Of a stretch of 64,000 nucleotides of DNA, positions 34,374 through 43,138 are shown piece by piece (the stretch's first letter is position 1; every line of letters begins with the position of its first letter). The position numbers were made by a program, and so were the translations under genes. Source of the DNA: CAZZBK01 sp964652155 (GTDB lineage: Bacteria > Planctomycetota > Planctomycetia > Pirellulales > PNKZ01); the NCBI GenBank assembly GCA_964652155.1, contig CAZZBK010000004.1, positions 51,960 through 115,959 on the forward strand. The letters run 5' to 3'. Below the pieces are notes generated by a model. It searched no databases, had not been told where the DNA came from, and saw only the letters and a program-made list of their open reading frames with translations.

Positions 34374-36552
34374 CGTTGCCTTTCATCTGCTCATGACACC
34401 AACGCCGCCACAGGTCGCGCAGCGCCGCTTCGAGCGTGGGCACGAACCGTGTCGGATCGCCAAAGGCCGAGCGGCGAAATCGTTCGCGCAGTTCGCCTCG
34501 CCACGAGTGACGTTGCGCCACGTTCAGGGCGACCGCCACGGTCCGCTCGATATACTCATCGACCGACGAGGTGGCCAACTCGTCGAGCCCCACGCGGTGC
34601 AGCAGGCTGAACGACTGCCGTGCCGCGAGCGACTCGCCGACGAGCGTGACGACCGGCACCCCCATCCACAAGGCGAGCATCGTCGAGGTGCCGCCTGTGT
34701 AGGGAAACGGATCGAGCGCCACGTCGATCTGATTGTACAACGCGAGCAGCTCCGGCAAGGGGGAGAAGTCCTGAAACTCGACGCGCTCGCGCTCGATGCC
34801 CGCCTCGCGCAACGGATGCAGCAATTGCTCGCACAAGCGTGGATCGCCGAGCCCTTGGAACTTAAAGATCAGCCGGCTGTTGGGCGTGCGGCGGAGAATT
34901 TCGCCCCAGGCGCGACGCGCCGCGGGGGAGATTTTGGTCGGATTATTGAACGAAGCGAACGTGATGCGACCCGAGTGGAGCGACGGCGGAGGACCGATCG
35001 GAGGCGCGTCGCTGGGCAACTCGAAACACGCGCCGCCCAGCGGGAGCCGAACCACCTGCTCACGGTAAAAATGCTCGTATCGCCGCGGCACAAGTTGCTC
35101 GTCGGTCAGCAAATAGTCGATCGCCGACATGCCCGTGCTCCCCGCAAAACCCATCCAGGTCGCCTGCACCGGAGCGGGTTTTCGTGCCAGGACCCGCAAC
35201 CGGTTGCCGGCCGTGTGTCCCGACAGATCGATGAGGATGTCGATCGCATCGGCACGAATCCGCTCGACGAGCGCCGCGTCGTCGAGCATGGCCACGTCAC
35301 GCCACAGGTGGCTCGACTGCCGCAGCCGCTGCGTGGCGTCATCGACCTTATCGCGGTTCGAGTAACAGACCGTGTGGACACTCGAATGCCGCAGCCCCGC
35401 AAGCACGTGCGTCATCAAGCGGCCGATCGGATGGTTGCCCAAATCGGCCGAAATGAAGGCGACGCGCACAACCCGCTCGGGGTCGACGACGTTCGCATGC
35501 ACGACCTTGGTGCTGAGCAACGGTTGGGCGATCATCGCGTCGTACTGCTGCCAGAGCTTCGCCACTTCGGCGAGCGCGTCGCTGCGATACGACTCGTTCA
35601 TGATCAGGTTGTCGAGCGCCAACGCATCGCGCGGATCGATTTCCAAGGCGCGGCGGTAACAACGATCGGCGTCGTCGAGTCTCCCTTCGTCCTGATAGAC
35701 CTTACCCAGATTGATCCAGGCATCGCCGAGTCGCGGATCGCACTCGATCGCGCGGAGGAAACGTTGCTCGGCCTCGGCGCGGCGGAAGTTGACACGGTAG
35801 AAGTTGCCGAGATTGTAGTGAAACTTGGCATACTTGGGCTGCAACGCGATCGCGTGCAGGTACGACTGCTCGGCCTCGTCGTGACGTCCCAACTCGCCGA
35901 GCAGCGTGCCGCGGTTGCTCAGCGCGGTGGCATACTTGGGGTTGAATTGCAAGGCCTGGTCGTAGGCCTGCAGAGCGTCGAGCGGCTGGTGCGTTTCGCG
36001 CAGCAGCGTGCCCAGGTTCAGATAGGCGATCGCGTCGTCGCGCTTGAGCCGGATCGCCTCGTGATAGGCGGCCAGAGCTTCCGCGAAGCGGCGCAGTCGC
36101 TGTAGCGCGATGCCTCGATTCACCCAGGCCTCGGCGAAGGAGCGTTTCGCCGCGATCGAGCGATCGAAGCACTCGAGGGCCTCGGCGTGCTCCTGGAGGT
36201 CCTGACAGACAATGCCCAGGTTGTTCCAGCCCTCGGCGTACTCGGGACGAAGCCGCAGCGATTCGCGGAAACACGCTTGGGCCTCGGCCAGGCGTCCCAG
36301 GGCGCGGCACACGAGCCCCAGGTTGTTATGGAACGGCGGGGCGTTGGGTTGCACGGCGAGAGCCTGGCGAATGAACGACTCGGCTTCGGTGTGCCGCTCC
36401 TGATGCAACGCCGAGACACCGAGCAGATGCAGGGCGTCGACATTGTGAGGATCGGCTGAGAGCACCAGCCGGAACAGGTAGTCGGCCTGCACGAACTGCC
36501 CCTGCTGTTGCTGGGCGAGACCCTCACGCAGGACTTCGATCACGGTCGACAT
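34357..36552 (-). CDS. TPR-containing GT41 (SPINDLY/OGT-like) glycosyltransferase 2
   Basis: A 731-residue paralogue of the next gene. TPR repeats fill residues ~10-370 (LFRLVLSADPHNVDALHLLG, ALECFDRSIAAKRSFAEAWV, SYLHAIALQPKYAKFHYNLG). The catalytic half has VRVAFISADLGNHPIGRLMT, DILIDLSGHTAGNRLRVLA and PAPVQATWMGFAGSTGMSAI. ATG 36552 is preferred because the ORF extension upstream reads as unrelated sequence. Its stop (34357) lies 17 bases inside the next gene, so the pair is probably translationally coupled. Confidence 0.92.
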   Translation of the reverse strand: MSTVIEVLREGLAQQQQGQFVQADYLFRLVLSADPHNVDALHLLGVSALHQERHTEAESFIRQALAVQPNAPPFHNNLGLVCRALGRLAEAQACFRESLRLRPEYAEGWNNLGIVCQDLQEHAEALECFDRSIAAKRSFAEAWVNRGIALQRLRRFAEALAAYHEAIRLKRDDAIAYLNLGTLLRETHQPLDALQAYDQALQFNPKYATALSNRGTLLGELGRHDEAEQSYLHAIALQPKYAKFHYNLGNFYRVNFRRAEAEQRFLRAIECDPRLGDAWINLGKVYQDEGRLDDADRCYRRALEIDPRDALALDNLIMNESYRSDALAEVAKLWQQYDAMIAQPLLSTKVVHANVVDPERVVRVAFISADLGNHPIGRLMTHVLAGLRHSSVHTVCYSNRDKVDDATQRLRQSSHLWRDVAMLDDAALVERIRADAIDILIDLSGHTAGNRLRVLARKPAPVQATWMGFAGSTGMSAIDYLLTDEQLVPRRYEHFYREQVVRLPLGGACFELPSDAPPIGPPPSLHSGRITFASFNNPTKISPAARRAWGEILRRTPNSRLIFKFQGLGDPRLCEQLLHPLREAGIERERVEFQDFSPLPELLALYNQIDVALDPFPYTGGTSTMLALWMGVPVVTLVGESLAARQSFSLLHRVGLDELATSSVDEYIERTVAVALNVAQRHSWRGELRERFRRSAFGDPTRFVPTLEAALRDLWRRWCHEQMKGNDGAAR

Positions 36553-36663
36553 GGGACGCGCGTTGATTCCATCGTTTGAGTGGGGGCCACACAGGCACAC
36601 AGGGCATCTATCGGCTAGAGCGAGTCTATTCTAAGGACTTCCACGAAATGAGCGAGGTGGTTA

Positions 36664-36708
36664 CCCCAAGCCGGCTGTTACTTCGGCGACAGAGTCGCCG
36701 GCTTGGGG
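36664..36708. repeat. 12-bp perfect palindrome ccccaagccggc / gccggcttgggg
   Basis: Perfect inverted arms separated by 21 bases, in the 299-bp region between the GT41 gene and the TPR protein. A related sequence (CAAGCCGCCGGCTTGGGG) occurs just after the second scaffold gap, at about 52123-52140. Confidence 0.7.
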
Positions 36709-36851
36709 GGGACGGATTGCTAGCAGCGACTCGAATTTGTCATCCGAGATTCACATGGTGTCAAACCCGCTGAGCCGTCATAATGCGGTCGTTGGATAAA
36801 AAGCTCGGACCAGGACGGTCCCTCAATTGCTCAGTCAGGGAGGAAGCAACG

Positions 36852-38474
36852 ATGATCGGCTCGCCACTTGGGCGTTTCACATTACTGGCCTGCTTGCTGT
36901 GGGCGTCGCCGCTGTGGGCGGCCAAGCCCGGCAAGGCCGACCTCGAACAGGCCATCGATCGCAAGCTCACGGCCGAAGGGGCCGAGTCGCTGGGCGAGGT
37001 CATTAACCTGTGCCAGCATGCGCTGGATCAAGGGCTCGACGCCGAAGACGAAGTGTTCGCCAAGAAATTGCTGGCGTCGACGCTGTCGCAGCGTGGCGAG
37101 GCGCTCTCCGATGCGATCTTCAAGCCCGAGCAGCCCGACCCCCGTTGGCCGCAGCTGCGCAAGCTCGCGCTCGCCGATCTGGAACGGTCTCTGCGGCACG
37201 AAGCAGAGCAACCGAAGGTCTACATCACGATCGCGCGATTGCAGGCCCTGCCGGGCGGCGACGACGACAAGGCCATCGCCGCACTCGACGAAGCGATCAA
37301 GCGAAGCGGCAAGGACGTCGAGCTGCGTTTCCAGGCGATCATCATGCGCTCGTCGCTGCACGACAATCTCGACGACAAGCTTGGCGACCTGAGCGCAGCC
37401 ATCGAGTTGAAGCCGGCCGACGCGATGCCGCTGCGCGCGCGCGGGGCGCTGTACATGGCGGCGCAAAAAGCGGACCAAGCACTGGCCGATTTCGAGGCGG
37501 CATTGAAGCTCGAACCCGACCACGCGATCACGCTCGAAGCCCAGGGGGCGGCGCTCGCGTTGCTCGACCGGCTCGACGAGTCGCAGGCCGCGTATGCCAA
37601 GTCGATCGCGTTGGCCCCCGAGTCGATCTCGGCCCGGCTGCAGCGCGCGCAGGTGTCGCTGTTGCAGAAAAAGTACGCGGACGCGGTGGCCGACTTGAGC
37701 AAGGTGCTCGAGATCGACGACAAAAACATCGCGGCGCGGATGCTCAGGGCGCAGGTGCATTTGCGCAACGAACAATTCGACGCCGCGCTCGTCGACGTGA
37801 ATCAGGTCCTCAAGACCCAGCCCAACATGCCGCCGGCGCTCCGCGCTCGAGCGCAGATTCAGTTGGCGGCGGGCAAGCCGCTCGAAGCGATCGCCGACTT
37901 GGAACGGATCGTCGCCGAACAGCCGCAGGATCTGGAAACACTCTTCCAGTTGGCCGTGCTCTATCGGACGCAGCACAACTTTGCCAAGGCCGTTACGCTG
38001 TTCGACCGCGTGCTCAAGGTCAAGCCCGACGCCTGGTTCGTGGTCTACGGCCGGGCCGACACCTATCTGAGCGTGGGACGGCATCGCGAGGCGCTCGCCG
38101 ATTACGAGTCGGCCTACGCCATCGAACAGAAAGACACCGGGCTGCTCAACAACTTTGCCTGGCTGTTGGCCACCTCGCCCGACGAGAAGGTGCGCGACGG
38201 CAAGCGGTCGATTGCCTTGGCGACGAAGGCCGCCGAGCTGACCGAGCACAAGCAGGCGCACATTCTCAGCACGCTGGCGGCGGCCTATGCCGAGTCGGGC
38301 GATTTTGAGTCGGCCAAGAAATGGTCGCGGCAGGCGCTCGAAGTGGCCGACAGCGCGCAGCGCGACGCACTCCAGCAGGAGTTGGCCAGTTACGAGGCTG
38401 GCAAAGCGTGGCGCGAGCTGCAACAGGACGACAAGAACGTCACCCGCGCCCCGGCCGACAAGCAGTCGCGGTAA
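36852..38474 (+). CDS. Exported TPR-repeat protein
   Basis: A 540-residue protein with a signal peptide (SPLGRFTLLACLLWASPLWA, then AKPGK). The rest is built of TPR units, for example ALADFEAALKLEPDHAITLE, DLSKVLEIDDKNIAARML, DVNQVLKTQPNMPPALRAR and TLFDRVLKVKPDAWFVVYG. The last repeat region contains a NNFAWLLATSPDEKVRDG motif, common to planctomycete TPR proteins. ATG 36852 has AGGGAGGAAG just upstream. A scaffold role in the periplasm is inferred. It is transcribed away from the GT41 pair. Confidence 0.85.
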   Translation: MIGSPLGRFTLLACLLWASPLWAAKPGKADLEQAIDRKLTAEGAESLGEVINLCQHALDQGLDAEDEVFAKKLLASTLSQRGEALSDAIFKPEQPDPRWPQLRKLALADLERSLRHEAEQPKVYITIARLQALPGGDDDKAIAALDEAIKRSGKDVELRFQAIIMRSSLHDNLDDKLGDLSAAIELKPADAMPLRARGALYMAAQKADQALADFEAALKLEPDHAITLEAQGAALALLDRLDESQAAYAKSIALAPESISARLQRAQVSLLQKKYADAVADLSKVLEIDDKNIAARMLRAQVHLRNEQFDAALVDVNQVLKTQPNMPPALRARAQIQLAAGKPLEAIADLERIVAEQPQDLETLFQLAVLYRTQHNFAKAVTLFDRVLKVKPDAWFVVYGRADTYLSVGRHREALADYESAYAIEQKDTGLLNNFAWLLATSPDEKVRDGKRSIALATKAAELTEHKQAHILSTLAAAYAESGDFESAKKWSRQALEVADSAQRDALQQELASYEAGKAWRELQQDDKNVTRAPADKQSR

Positions 38475-38484
38475 GCTCGGTCGT

Positions 38485-38587
38485 TATTGAGGTTCATATA
38501 ATTAAGTTAACAGGACGACCAACGGCAGTCCGTAAATACCGGCCTCGCGTTGCTCGGCCTACTAAGTTCATTATCTGAGGATCAATA
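38485..38587 (+). repeat. 103-bp direct repeat, left copy, flanking the RAYT unit
   Basis: Starts TATTGAGGTTCA and ends TGAGGATCAATA, so each copy is bounded by TATTGA/TCAATA inverted ends. It matches the right copy at 39401-39503 at all but about four positions. It starts 11 bases after the stop of the TPR gene. Confidence 0.92.
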
Positions 38588-38647
38588 GCCGCTGGCGCGC
38601 AGCGGAGCCGGGTTTTGCTGACGCAAAACGCCAGCCACCCTGTCGTT

Positions 38648-38679
38648 GGGTGCCATGCCCACGGCTCGGCGTGGGCATG
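38648..38679. repeat. REP-like palindrome, left of RAYT
   Basis: Contains CATGCCCACGGCTCGGCGTGGGCATG, a stem of CATGCCCACG/CGTGGGCATG. The 32-base block equals the reverse complement of the right-hand block (39357-39388) at 31 of 32 positions. Just upstream (about 38605-38640) lies another palindrome related to the repeat at 41657. Confidence 0.9.
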
Positions 38680-38770
38680 CGGGGATCCTCGTGACCCGGC
38701 TGGAGTGATCTCTCCAACAAAAATCGTAAAGTGAACTTCGGTGAACAAACAACACCAGGAGATCACCACG

Positions 38771-39340
38771 ATGCCGATTCGCAAAAAATGCCAGCGATAC
38801 AATCATCCCGGCGATGCGCATGCATTGACGTTTTCTTGCTTTCAACGTCAACCGTTTTTGAGTAAAGAACGTAGTCAGAATTGGATGATTGAGGCGATCG
38901 ACCGAGCCCGCGAGCGATACCGAGTTCATGTTTGGGCCTATGTGATCATGCCCGAACACGTTCATCTTCTGATATGGCCGGCCGAGCCGCTCTACGACAT
39001 CAGCGAAATTCTGAGTGCGATCAAACAATCCGTGGCTAAGCGGGCATTGGCGTACGTGCAACAACATTCACCGACGTTCTTGACCAGAATGGAAGATCGT
39101 CAACCCAACGGGAAAATTCACCATCGCTTTTGGCAACGCGGCGGAGGCTACGATCGGAATGTCATTGAGCCATCGGTCGTTTATCAGCAAATTGAATATC
39201 TACACAACAACCCAGTTCGCCGCGGGCTGTGTGAAAGACCGGAGGATTGGCTGTGGTCGAGCGCGGTTGACTACGCTCGCATGCGTGCTGGCCCGTTACG
39301 ATTGGATCGGCAGTCATTGCCAATGATCCTCGGTCACTGA
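38771..39340 (+). CDS. REP-associated tyrosine transposase (RAYT, IS200/IS605-like Y1 HUH family)
   Basis: A 189-residue Y1 transposase of the TnpA_REP type. The HUH motif is in YVIMPEHVHLLIWP (His63 and His65), and the motif QQIEYLHNNPVRRGL holds the likely catalytic tyrosine (about residue 143). It nicks and joins single-stranded DNA at REP hairpins. ATG 38771 follows AGGAG with a suitable spacer; a GTG 30 bases upstream is the alternative. It is bracketed by inverted REP-like palindromes and by 103-bp direct repeats, the expected arrangement of a RAYT with its substrates. Base composition is lower in GC than in neighbours, consistent with horizontal movement. Confidence 0.95.
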   Translation: MPIRKKCQRYNHPGDAHALTFSCFQRQPFLSKERSQNWMIEAIDRARERYRVHVWAYVIMPEHVHLLIWPAEPLYDISEILSAIKQSVAKRALAYVQQHSPTFLTRMEDRQPNGKIHHRFWQRGGGYDRNVIEPSVVYQQIEYLHNNPVRRGLCERPEDWLWSSAVDYARMRAGPLRLDRQSLPMILGH

Positions 39341-39356
39341 AGTGGTCGAGTCGTTC

Positions 39357-39388
39357 CATGCCCACGCAGAGCCGTGGGCATGGCACCC
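39357..39388. repeat. REP-like palindrome, right of RAYT
   Basis: CATGCCCACGCAGAGCCGTG followed by GGCATGGCACCC, the inverse of the left block with one mismatch. It begins 17 bases past the transposase stop. An outer CGCCAGCGGCTA further right pairs with TAGCCGCTGGCG beside the left direct repeat. Confidence 0.9.
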
Positions 39389-39400
39389 AGCGCCAGCGGC

Positions 39401-39503
39401 TATTGAGGTTCAGGTAATTAAGTTAACCGGACGACCAACGGCAGTCCGTAAATACCGGCCTCGCGTTGCTCGGCCTATTAAGTTCATTATCTGAGGATCA
39501 ATA
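39401..39503 (+). repeat. 103-bp direct repeat, right copy, flanking the RAYT unit
   Basis: Same orientation as the left copy (38485-38587), with differences only near the left end (TAT to GGT, A to C) and at one C/T site. It ends 28 bases before the accC stop. Confidence 0.92.
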
Positions 39504-39530
39504 ACGAGATGCACGTAAATAGTTGTGCAA

Positions 39531-40874
39531 TTAGCTCGTCCAGGTCCGCTCGATGAACGTCGTGTCGACGCGGCCTTCGATGAAGGCGTTGTGCCGCAAG
39601 ATGTCTTGCAGACGCGGCACGGTCGTGCGAATGCCTTCGATCCGCAACTCGCTCAGGGCCCGCTGCATCGCGGCGATCGCTTCGTCGCGCGTGGGCCGAT
39701 GCACGAGCAGCTTGCCAATCATCGAGTCGTAGTTCGGCGGCACGACATAGCCGGCGTGGGCATGCGAGTCCCAACGGACGCCGTAGCCGCCCGGGATGAA
39801 CATCTGTTCGATTTTGCCGGGGCAGGGCTGAAAATTCTTGGCCGGGTCTTCGGCGCAGATGCGACACTCGATCGCGCAGCCGCGATGCACAATGTCCTCT
39901 TGCGTGAACGGCAGCTTCTCGCCCGAGGCGACCCGCAACTGCATCTGAATCAGGTCGATACCGGTGACTAATTCGGTCACCGGATGCTCGACTTGGATGC
40001 GGGCGTTGACTTCGATGAAGTAGAAGTTGCCCTGCTTGTCGACGATGAACTCGACGGTGCCGGCGTTGGTGTAGCCCGACTCCTTGACCAAGCGGACGGC
40101 CGCCTCGCAGATCGAGCGGCGGATGTTGGCGTCGAGGTTTGGGGCGGGACTTTCCTCGATGACCTTCTGGTGGCGACGCTGCATCGAGCAGTCGCGCTCC
40201 CAGAGGTGGACCGCGTTGCCGTGCTGATCGGCGAGCACCTGCACCTCGACGTGGCGTGGATGCTCGACATATTTTTCGAGATAGACGCCGGCATTGCCAA
40301 ACGCGGCTTGGGCCTCGGCCTGCGCTTGTTGCATGCCCGTCTTGAGCGAGAGGTCGTTCTGGGCGACCCGCATGCCGCGTCCGCCGCCGCCGGCCGTCGC
40401 TTTGATCAACACCGGATAGCCGATCTCATGGGCAATGCGGAGCGCGTCGCGCTCGTCGGCCAGCAGCCCCTCGCTGCCGGGGACGCAGGGGACCTTGGCG
40501 CGGCGGGCAATCGATTTGGCCGTGTTCTTGTCCCCCAGGGCGCGCATCGCCTCGGGCGAAGGCCCGATGAAGTCGATCTTGCAGGCGCGACAGACTTCGT
40601 TGAAGTGGGCGTTCTCGCTCAAAAAGCCATAGCCGGGATGGATGGCCTGGACATTGCCCACCTCGGCGGCGCTAATGACGCGATCGATTTTGAGATAGCT
40701 GTCGGCGCTTTTTCCGGGACCGACGCAGAAGGCCTCGTCAGCGAGGTCGAGGTACTGCGCGCCGCGGTCGGCTTCGCTGAAGATGGCCACGGTTTCGATG
40801 CCGAGCTCTTTGCAGGCGCGAATCACGCGCAGGGCGATTTCGCCCCGGTTGGCCACCAAAATGCGTTGGAACAT
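39531..40874 (-). CDS. accC: Acetyl-CoA carboxylase, biotin carboxylase subunit
   Basis: A 447-residue ATP-grasp enzyme starting MFQRILVANRGEIALRVIRA, the invariant AccC N-terminus. Other blocks: HPGYGFLSENAHF, KATAGGGGRGMRVA, RDCSMQRRHQKVIEESPAP and NARIQVEHPVTELVTGIDL. The last carries V-N where most AccC have M-N, a conservative change. It carboxylates biotin on AccB using bicarbonate and ATP, the first half-reaction of fatty acid synthesis. It is 62 bases downstream of accB on the same strand. Confidence 0.97.
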   Translation of the reverse strand: MFQRILVANRGEIALRVIRACKELGIETVAIFSEADRGAQYLDLADEAFCVGPGKSADSYLKIDRVISAAEVGNVQAIHPGYGFLSENAHFNEVCRACKIDFIGPSPEAMRALGDKNTAKSIARRAKVPCVPGSEGLLADERDALRIAHEIGYPVLIKATAGGGGRGMRVAQNDLSLKTGMQQAQAEAQAAFGNAGVYLEKYVEHPRHVEVQVLADQHGNAVHLWERDCSMQRRHQKVIEESPAPNLDANIRRSICEAAVRLVKESGYTNAGTVEFIVDKQGNFYFIEVNARIQVEHPVTELVTGIDLIQMQLRVASGEKLPFTQEDIVHRGCAIECRICAEDPAKNFQPCPGKIEQMFIPGGYGVRWDSHAHAGYVVPPNYDSMIGKLLVHRPTRDEAIAAMQRALSELRIEGIRTTVPRLQDILRHNAFIEGRVDTTFIERTWTS

Positions 40875-40936
40875 GGTACTTATGGGCTGTCGAGCGGAGA
40901 GGGGGCAAAGATATCGTGCGGCGCTGTTGCGCGGCG

Positions 40937-41416
40937 TTATTTCGAGGGGCTGACGCGGAACAGGGGCTGTCCGTATTCGACCGCCTCGCCATTTTGAGCC
41001 AGCACGGCTGTAATCTGGCCCGAGCACTCGGCCGGGATCTCGTTAAAGACCTTCATGGCCTCGATGATGCACACGACCGATTCGGGGCCCACATGATCGC
41101 CAACCTTGACAAAAGGAGAGGCCTCGGGGCTCGACGAGGTGAAGAAGGTGCCGACCATCGGGCTTTTGACGACGATCGACTTGTCGTCGACCGGCGGCTT
41201 GGCGGGTGCCGTCGGTGGTGCGCCGGCGGCGGGGGCCACGGCGACCGGGGGCGCGACATGCGTGACGACCGACAGGCCTTCCTTGCGGAGCCGGACACGC
41301 AAATTGCCATCGCGCAGATCGACCTCGCCAAGGCCGTGTTTGTTCATCAACTCGACCAGGCGCCGCAGTTTTTGCAGGTCAAAAATATCGCCCGAAGTGG
41401 ATCCAGAATCTGACAT
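40937..41416 (-). CDS. accB: Acetyl-CoA carboxylase, biotin carboxyl carrier protein
   Basis: A 159-residue carrier. The N-terminal helix region (DLQKLRRLVELMNKHGLGEV) is followed by an Ala/Pro linker (residues ~55-75) and the biotinyl domain, with the biotinylation site IIEAMKVFNEI at Lys122. The thumb sequence SPMVGTFFTSSSPEASPFVK is typical. It starts an accB-accC operon. The upstream region of about 540 bases has REP-like palindromes and no gene. Confidence 0.97.
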   Translation of the reverse strand: MSDSGSTSGDIFDLQKLRRLVELMNKHGLGEVDLRDGNLRVRLRKEGLSVVTHVAPPVAVAPAAGAPPTAPAKPPVDDKSIVVKSPMVGTFFTSSSPEASPFVKVGDHVGPESVVCIIEAMKVFNEIPAECSGQITAVLAQNGEAVEYGQPLFRVSPSK

Positions 41417-41656
41417 ATTTTCACAACCTACGAGCTAGAGAATGTTTTCGCAGTTGAAGTTAGGACGACAACGGGGCCCAGCCCGCTCGACGCGCACCAT
41501 CGAACAAGCCACACGCGGGTTGCGTAGCCAGTCGTGGTTGAGTCGCCGCAAATAAGCACAACTCGGTACGGGCATTTAAGTTTGGGCGAAATTTTAACCG
41601 TCGCAAGGGGGGCTCGTCAAGGCAGGGAAACTGGGCGGTAACGGAGCAACCCGCCT

Positions 41657-41771
41657 GTGTGAGCGTCAGCGTTGTGGGTGGCTGGTGGTTTGCGAAGCAA
41701 ACCCCGGCGAGTGACATGCGACACCGCCTCGAAGTGAGCCGGGGTTTGCAGACGCAAACCGCCAGCCACCC
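41657..41771. repeat. REP-like inverted repeat (gggtggctgg / ccagccaccc)
   Basis: The left part (41657-41728) matches the sequence at the window's right edge (63929-64000) at about 66 of 72 positions. The right part, GGGGTTTGCAGACGCAAACC then GCCAGCCACCC, is its inverse, so the whole can form one large stem. A shorter relative lies at 38605-38640 next to the RAYT unit. Confidence 0.88.
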
Positions 41772-41897
41772 GCTCAATGATGCCCTGGATGCCCGATCCT
41801 ATGATTTACCAACGTTGAAGATGCTCACACAACCCGCCTGCCCTACGCGCGGTGCAGTGCTCCATGAGAGAGCGTTTTGCCCCCCCACTCAACGCAA

Positions 41898-41923
41898 AGA
41901 GCCCGACATTGCTGCCGGGCTCT
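41898..41923 (-). terminator. Intrinsic terminator of the DUF1571 gene
   Basis: On the minus strand, AGAGCCCG, a 10-base loop, CGGGCTCT, then TTGCGTT. It lies about 35 bases past the DUF1571 stop, in the right orientation. Confidence 0.75.
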
Positions 41924-41957
41924 CGTGGCGGAAGAAAAAACGGTGGGCGCGATGGGC

Positions 41958-42884
41958 TTAGCGGCCGTTGTATTGGTAGGCCGGGTTGTCCGCGCTGAAG
42001 TCATGGTCGGTCAGCGGCACGCCGAGTTGCAAATTGGCGAACACATACGACTCTTCCAGTGGTAGCTCGCGGTCGCCACGACGCGGGAAGCCGAAGTTCT
42101 GCAACCCGATCGGAACCATGTGCTCTTTGTCGAAGAAGACGTTGACCTTATGGAAGTCGAGGCCGGGATAGGCCTTCTCGTAGATGAAGGTGAAGCAAAT
42201 GCAGTCGCGGCCGGCGAGCTTGGCATTTTCGTTCACACTGGGATGGATCCCATCGGCTTTGCGTTGCTGGCCCGCCTCGGCGTACTCCAACAGACGTCGG
42301 GTCACGTTCCAGAGGCCAATCTCGGTAATCGGGCGGCGATTGTTTTCCATCGCCCGCTCCGATAGCGGTTCGAGCTTAATGAGCGGAACGATCTTGCGCT
42401 TCCAGCCACTGGGGTGCGCGAGCACGAGGTTATCGTTCGCGCCACGCTGCCAGATCGCCTCTTGGCCGGCCGACGGGGTTTCCCAACGCATATAGGCACT
42501 GAGCGGTTCCTTACGAACCTTCAGGTTGATGATGTTCAGGTCTTGCAGTTGGCCGTCGACACGCTCTTGCTTGTGAAACACGCACTGCATCGTCGAGACG
42601 TTCGACAGTTTGTCGTGCGCCTGGCGAAGGGTCTGCATGAAGTGAACGAAGACCTTTTGCTCTTCGGTGAGCGAGGACAGGTCGATCACGCCGTCGAACT
42701 TCGGCGACGACGCGGTGGCGACGTTGGCAACCCGCTCGGGCTCCCGAGGCTTCTCGGGTTCGGCGGCCAGTAGCGCGCCGCCGACCAAGCCCAACGCCGC
42801 CGCGGCGAGAGCCGACCGCTGAAGGCAACGAGACCAAAACGAAGTACTCAGACCCGTACGGCTAACAGACAGACAATTCGACAT
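41958..42884 (-). CDS. DUF1571 family exported protein
   Basis: A 308-residue protein with a hydrophobic export segment (SALAAAALGLVGGALLAAEP). The DUF1571 core follows: STMQCVFHKQERVDGQLQDL, KVRKEPLSAYMRWETPSAGQ, YEKAYPGLDFHKVNVFFDKE, FANLQLGVPLTDHDF. The family is largely planctomycete and resembles LolA/outer-membrane sorting folds in pattern. No function is established. ATG 42884 is preceded by AAGGA with a 9-base spacer. It has its own terminator and is divergent from the epimerase gene. Confidence 0.85.
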   Translation of the reverse strand: MSNCLSVSRTGLSTSFWSRCLQRSALAAAALGLVGGALLAAEPEKPREPERVANVATASSPKFDGVIDLSSLTEEQKVFVHFMQTLRQAHDKLSNVSTMQCVFHKQERVDGQLQDLNIINLKVRKEPLSAYMRWETPSAGQEAIWQRGANDNLVLAHPSGWKRKIVPLIKLEPLSERAMENNRRPITEIGLWNVTRRLLEYAEAGQQRKADGIHPSVNENAKLAGRDCICFTFIYEKAYPGLDFHKVNVFFDKEHMVPIGLQNFGFPRRGDRELPLEESYVFANLQLGVPLTDHDFSADNPAYQYNGR

Positions 42885-43138
42885 AGCGCGGTCCTTGCGG
42901 CTGATTGGATGCGAACGAGCAGACAGCGGATGTAAAGTCAACTCGACGCAACTCCAGCCGGTTAGTGAGAGATTTGTCAGGGGGTAGCGCGGATGCTACC
43001 GCCCGCAAGGTTTGTTGCCATCAGGGGCTACGGCGGTCACAATCAAATCGGAACGAGCTTGAAAGCGGTCAGACAACCGGTTCCGCGATGGAGGCCGTGA
43101 TTTGTCGCAAGTCATTTATTTTCAGTGGATTAAGTCCA

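Larger units (their letters stand above)
41417..41957. other. 541-bp intergenic region between accB and the DUF1571 gene
   Basis: Divided by a REP-like inverted repeat (41657-41771) and a terminator (41898-41923). The part next to accB, about 41417-41655, is AT-richer and should contain the acc promoter; no exact boxes were identified. No gene is supported. Confidence 0.8.

Noticed and set aside
38485..39503. CRISPR array or att site reading of the 103-bp repeats
   Set aside because: Only two copies, about 800 bases apart with a transposase between; no spacer series, no integrase and no tRNA.
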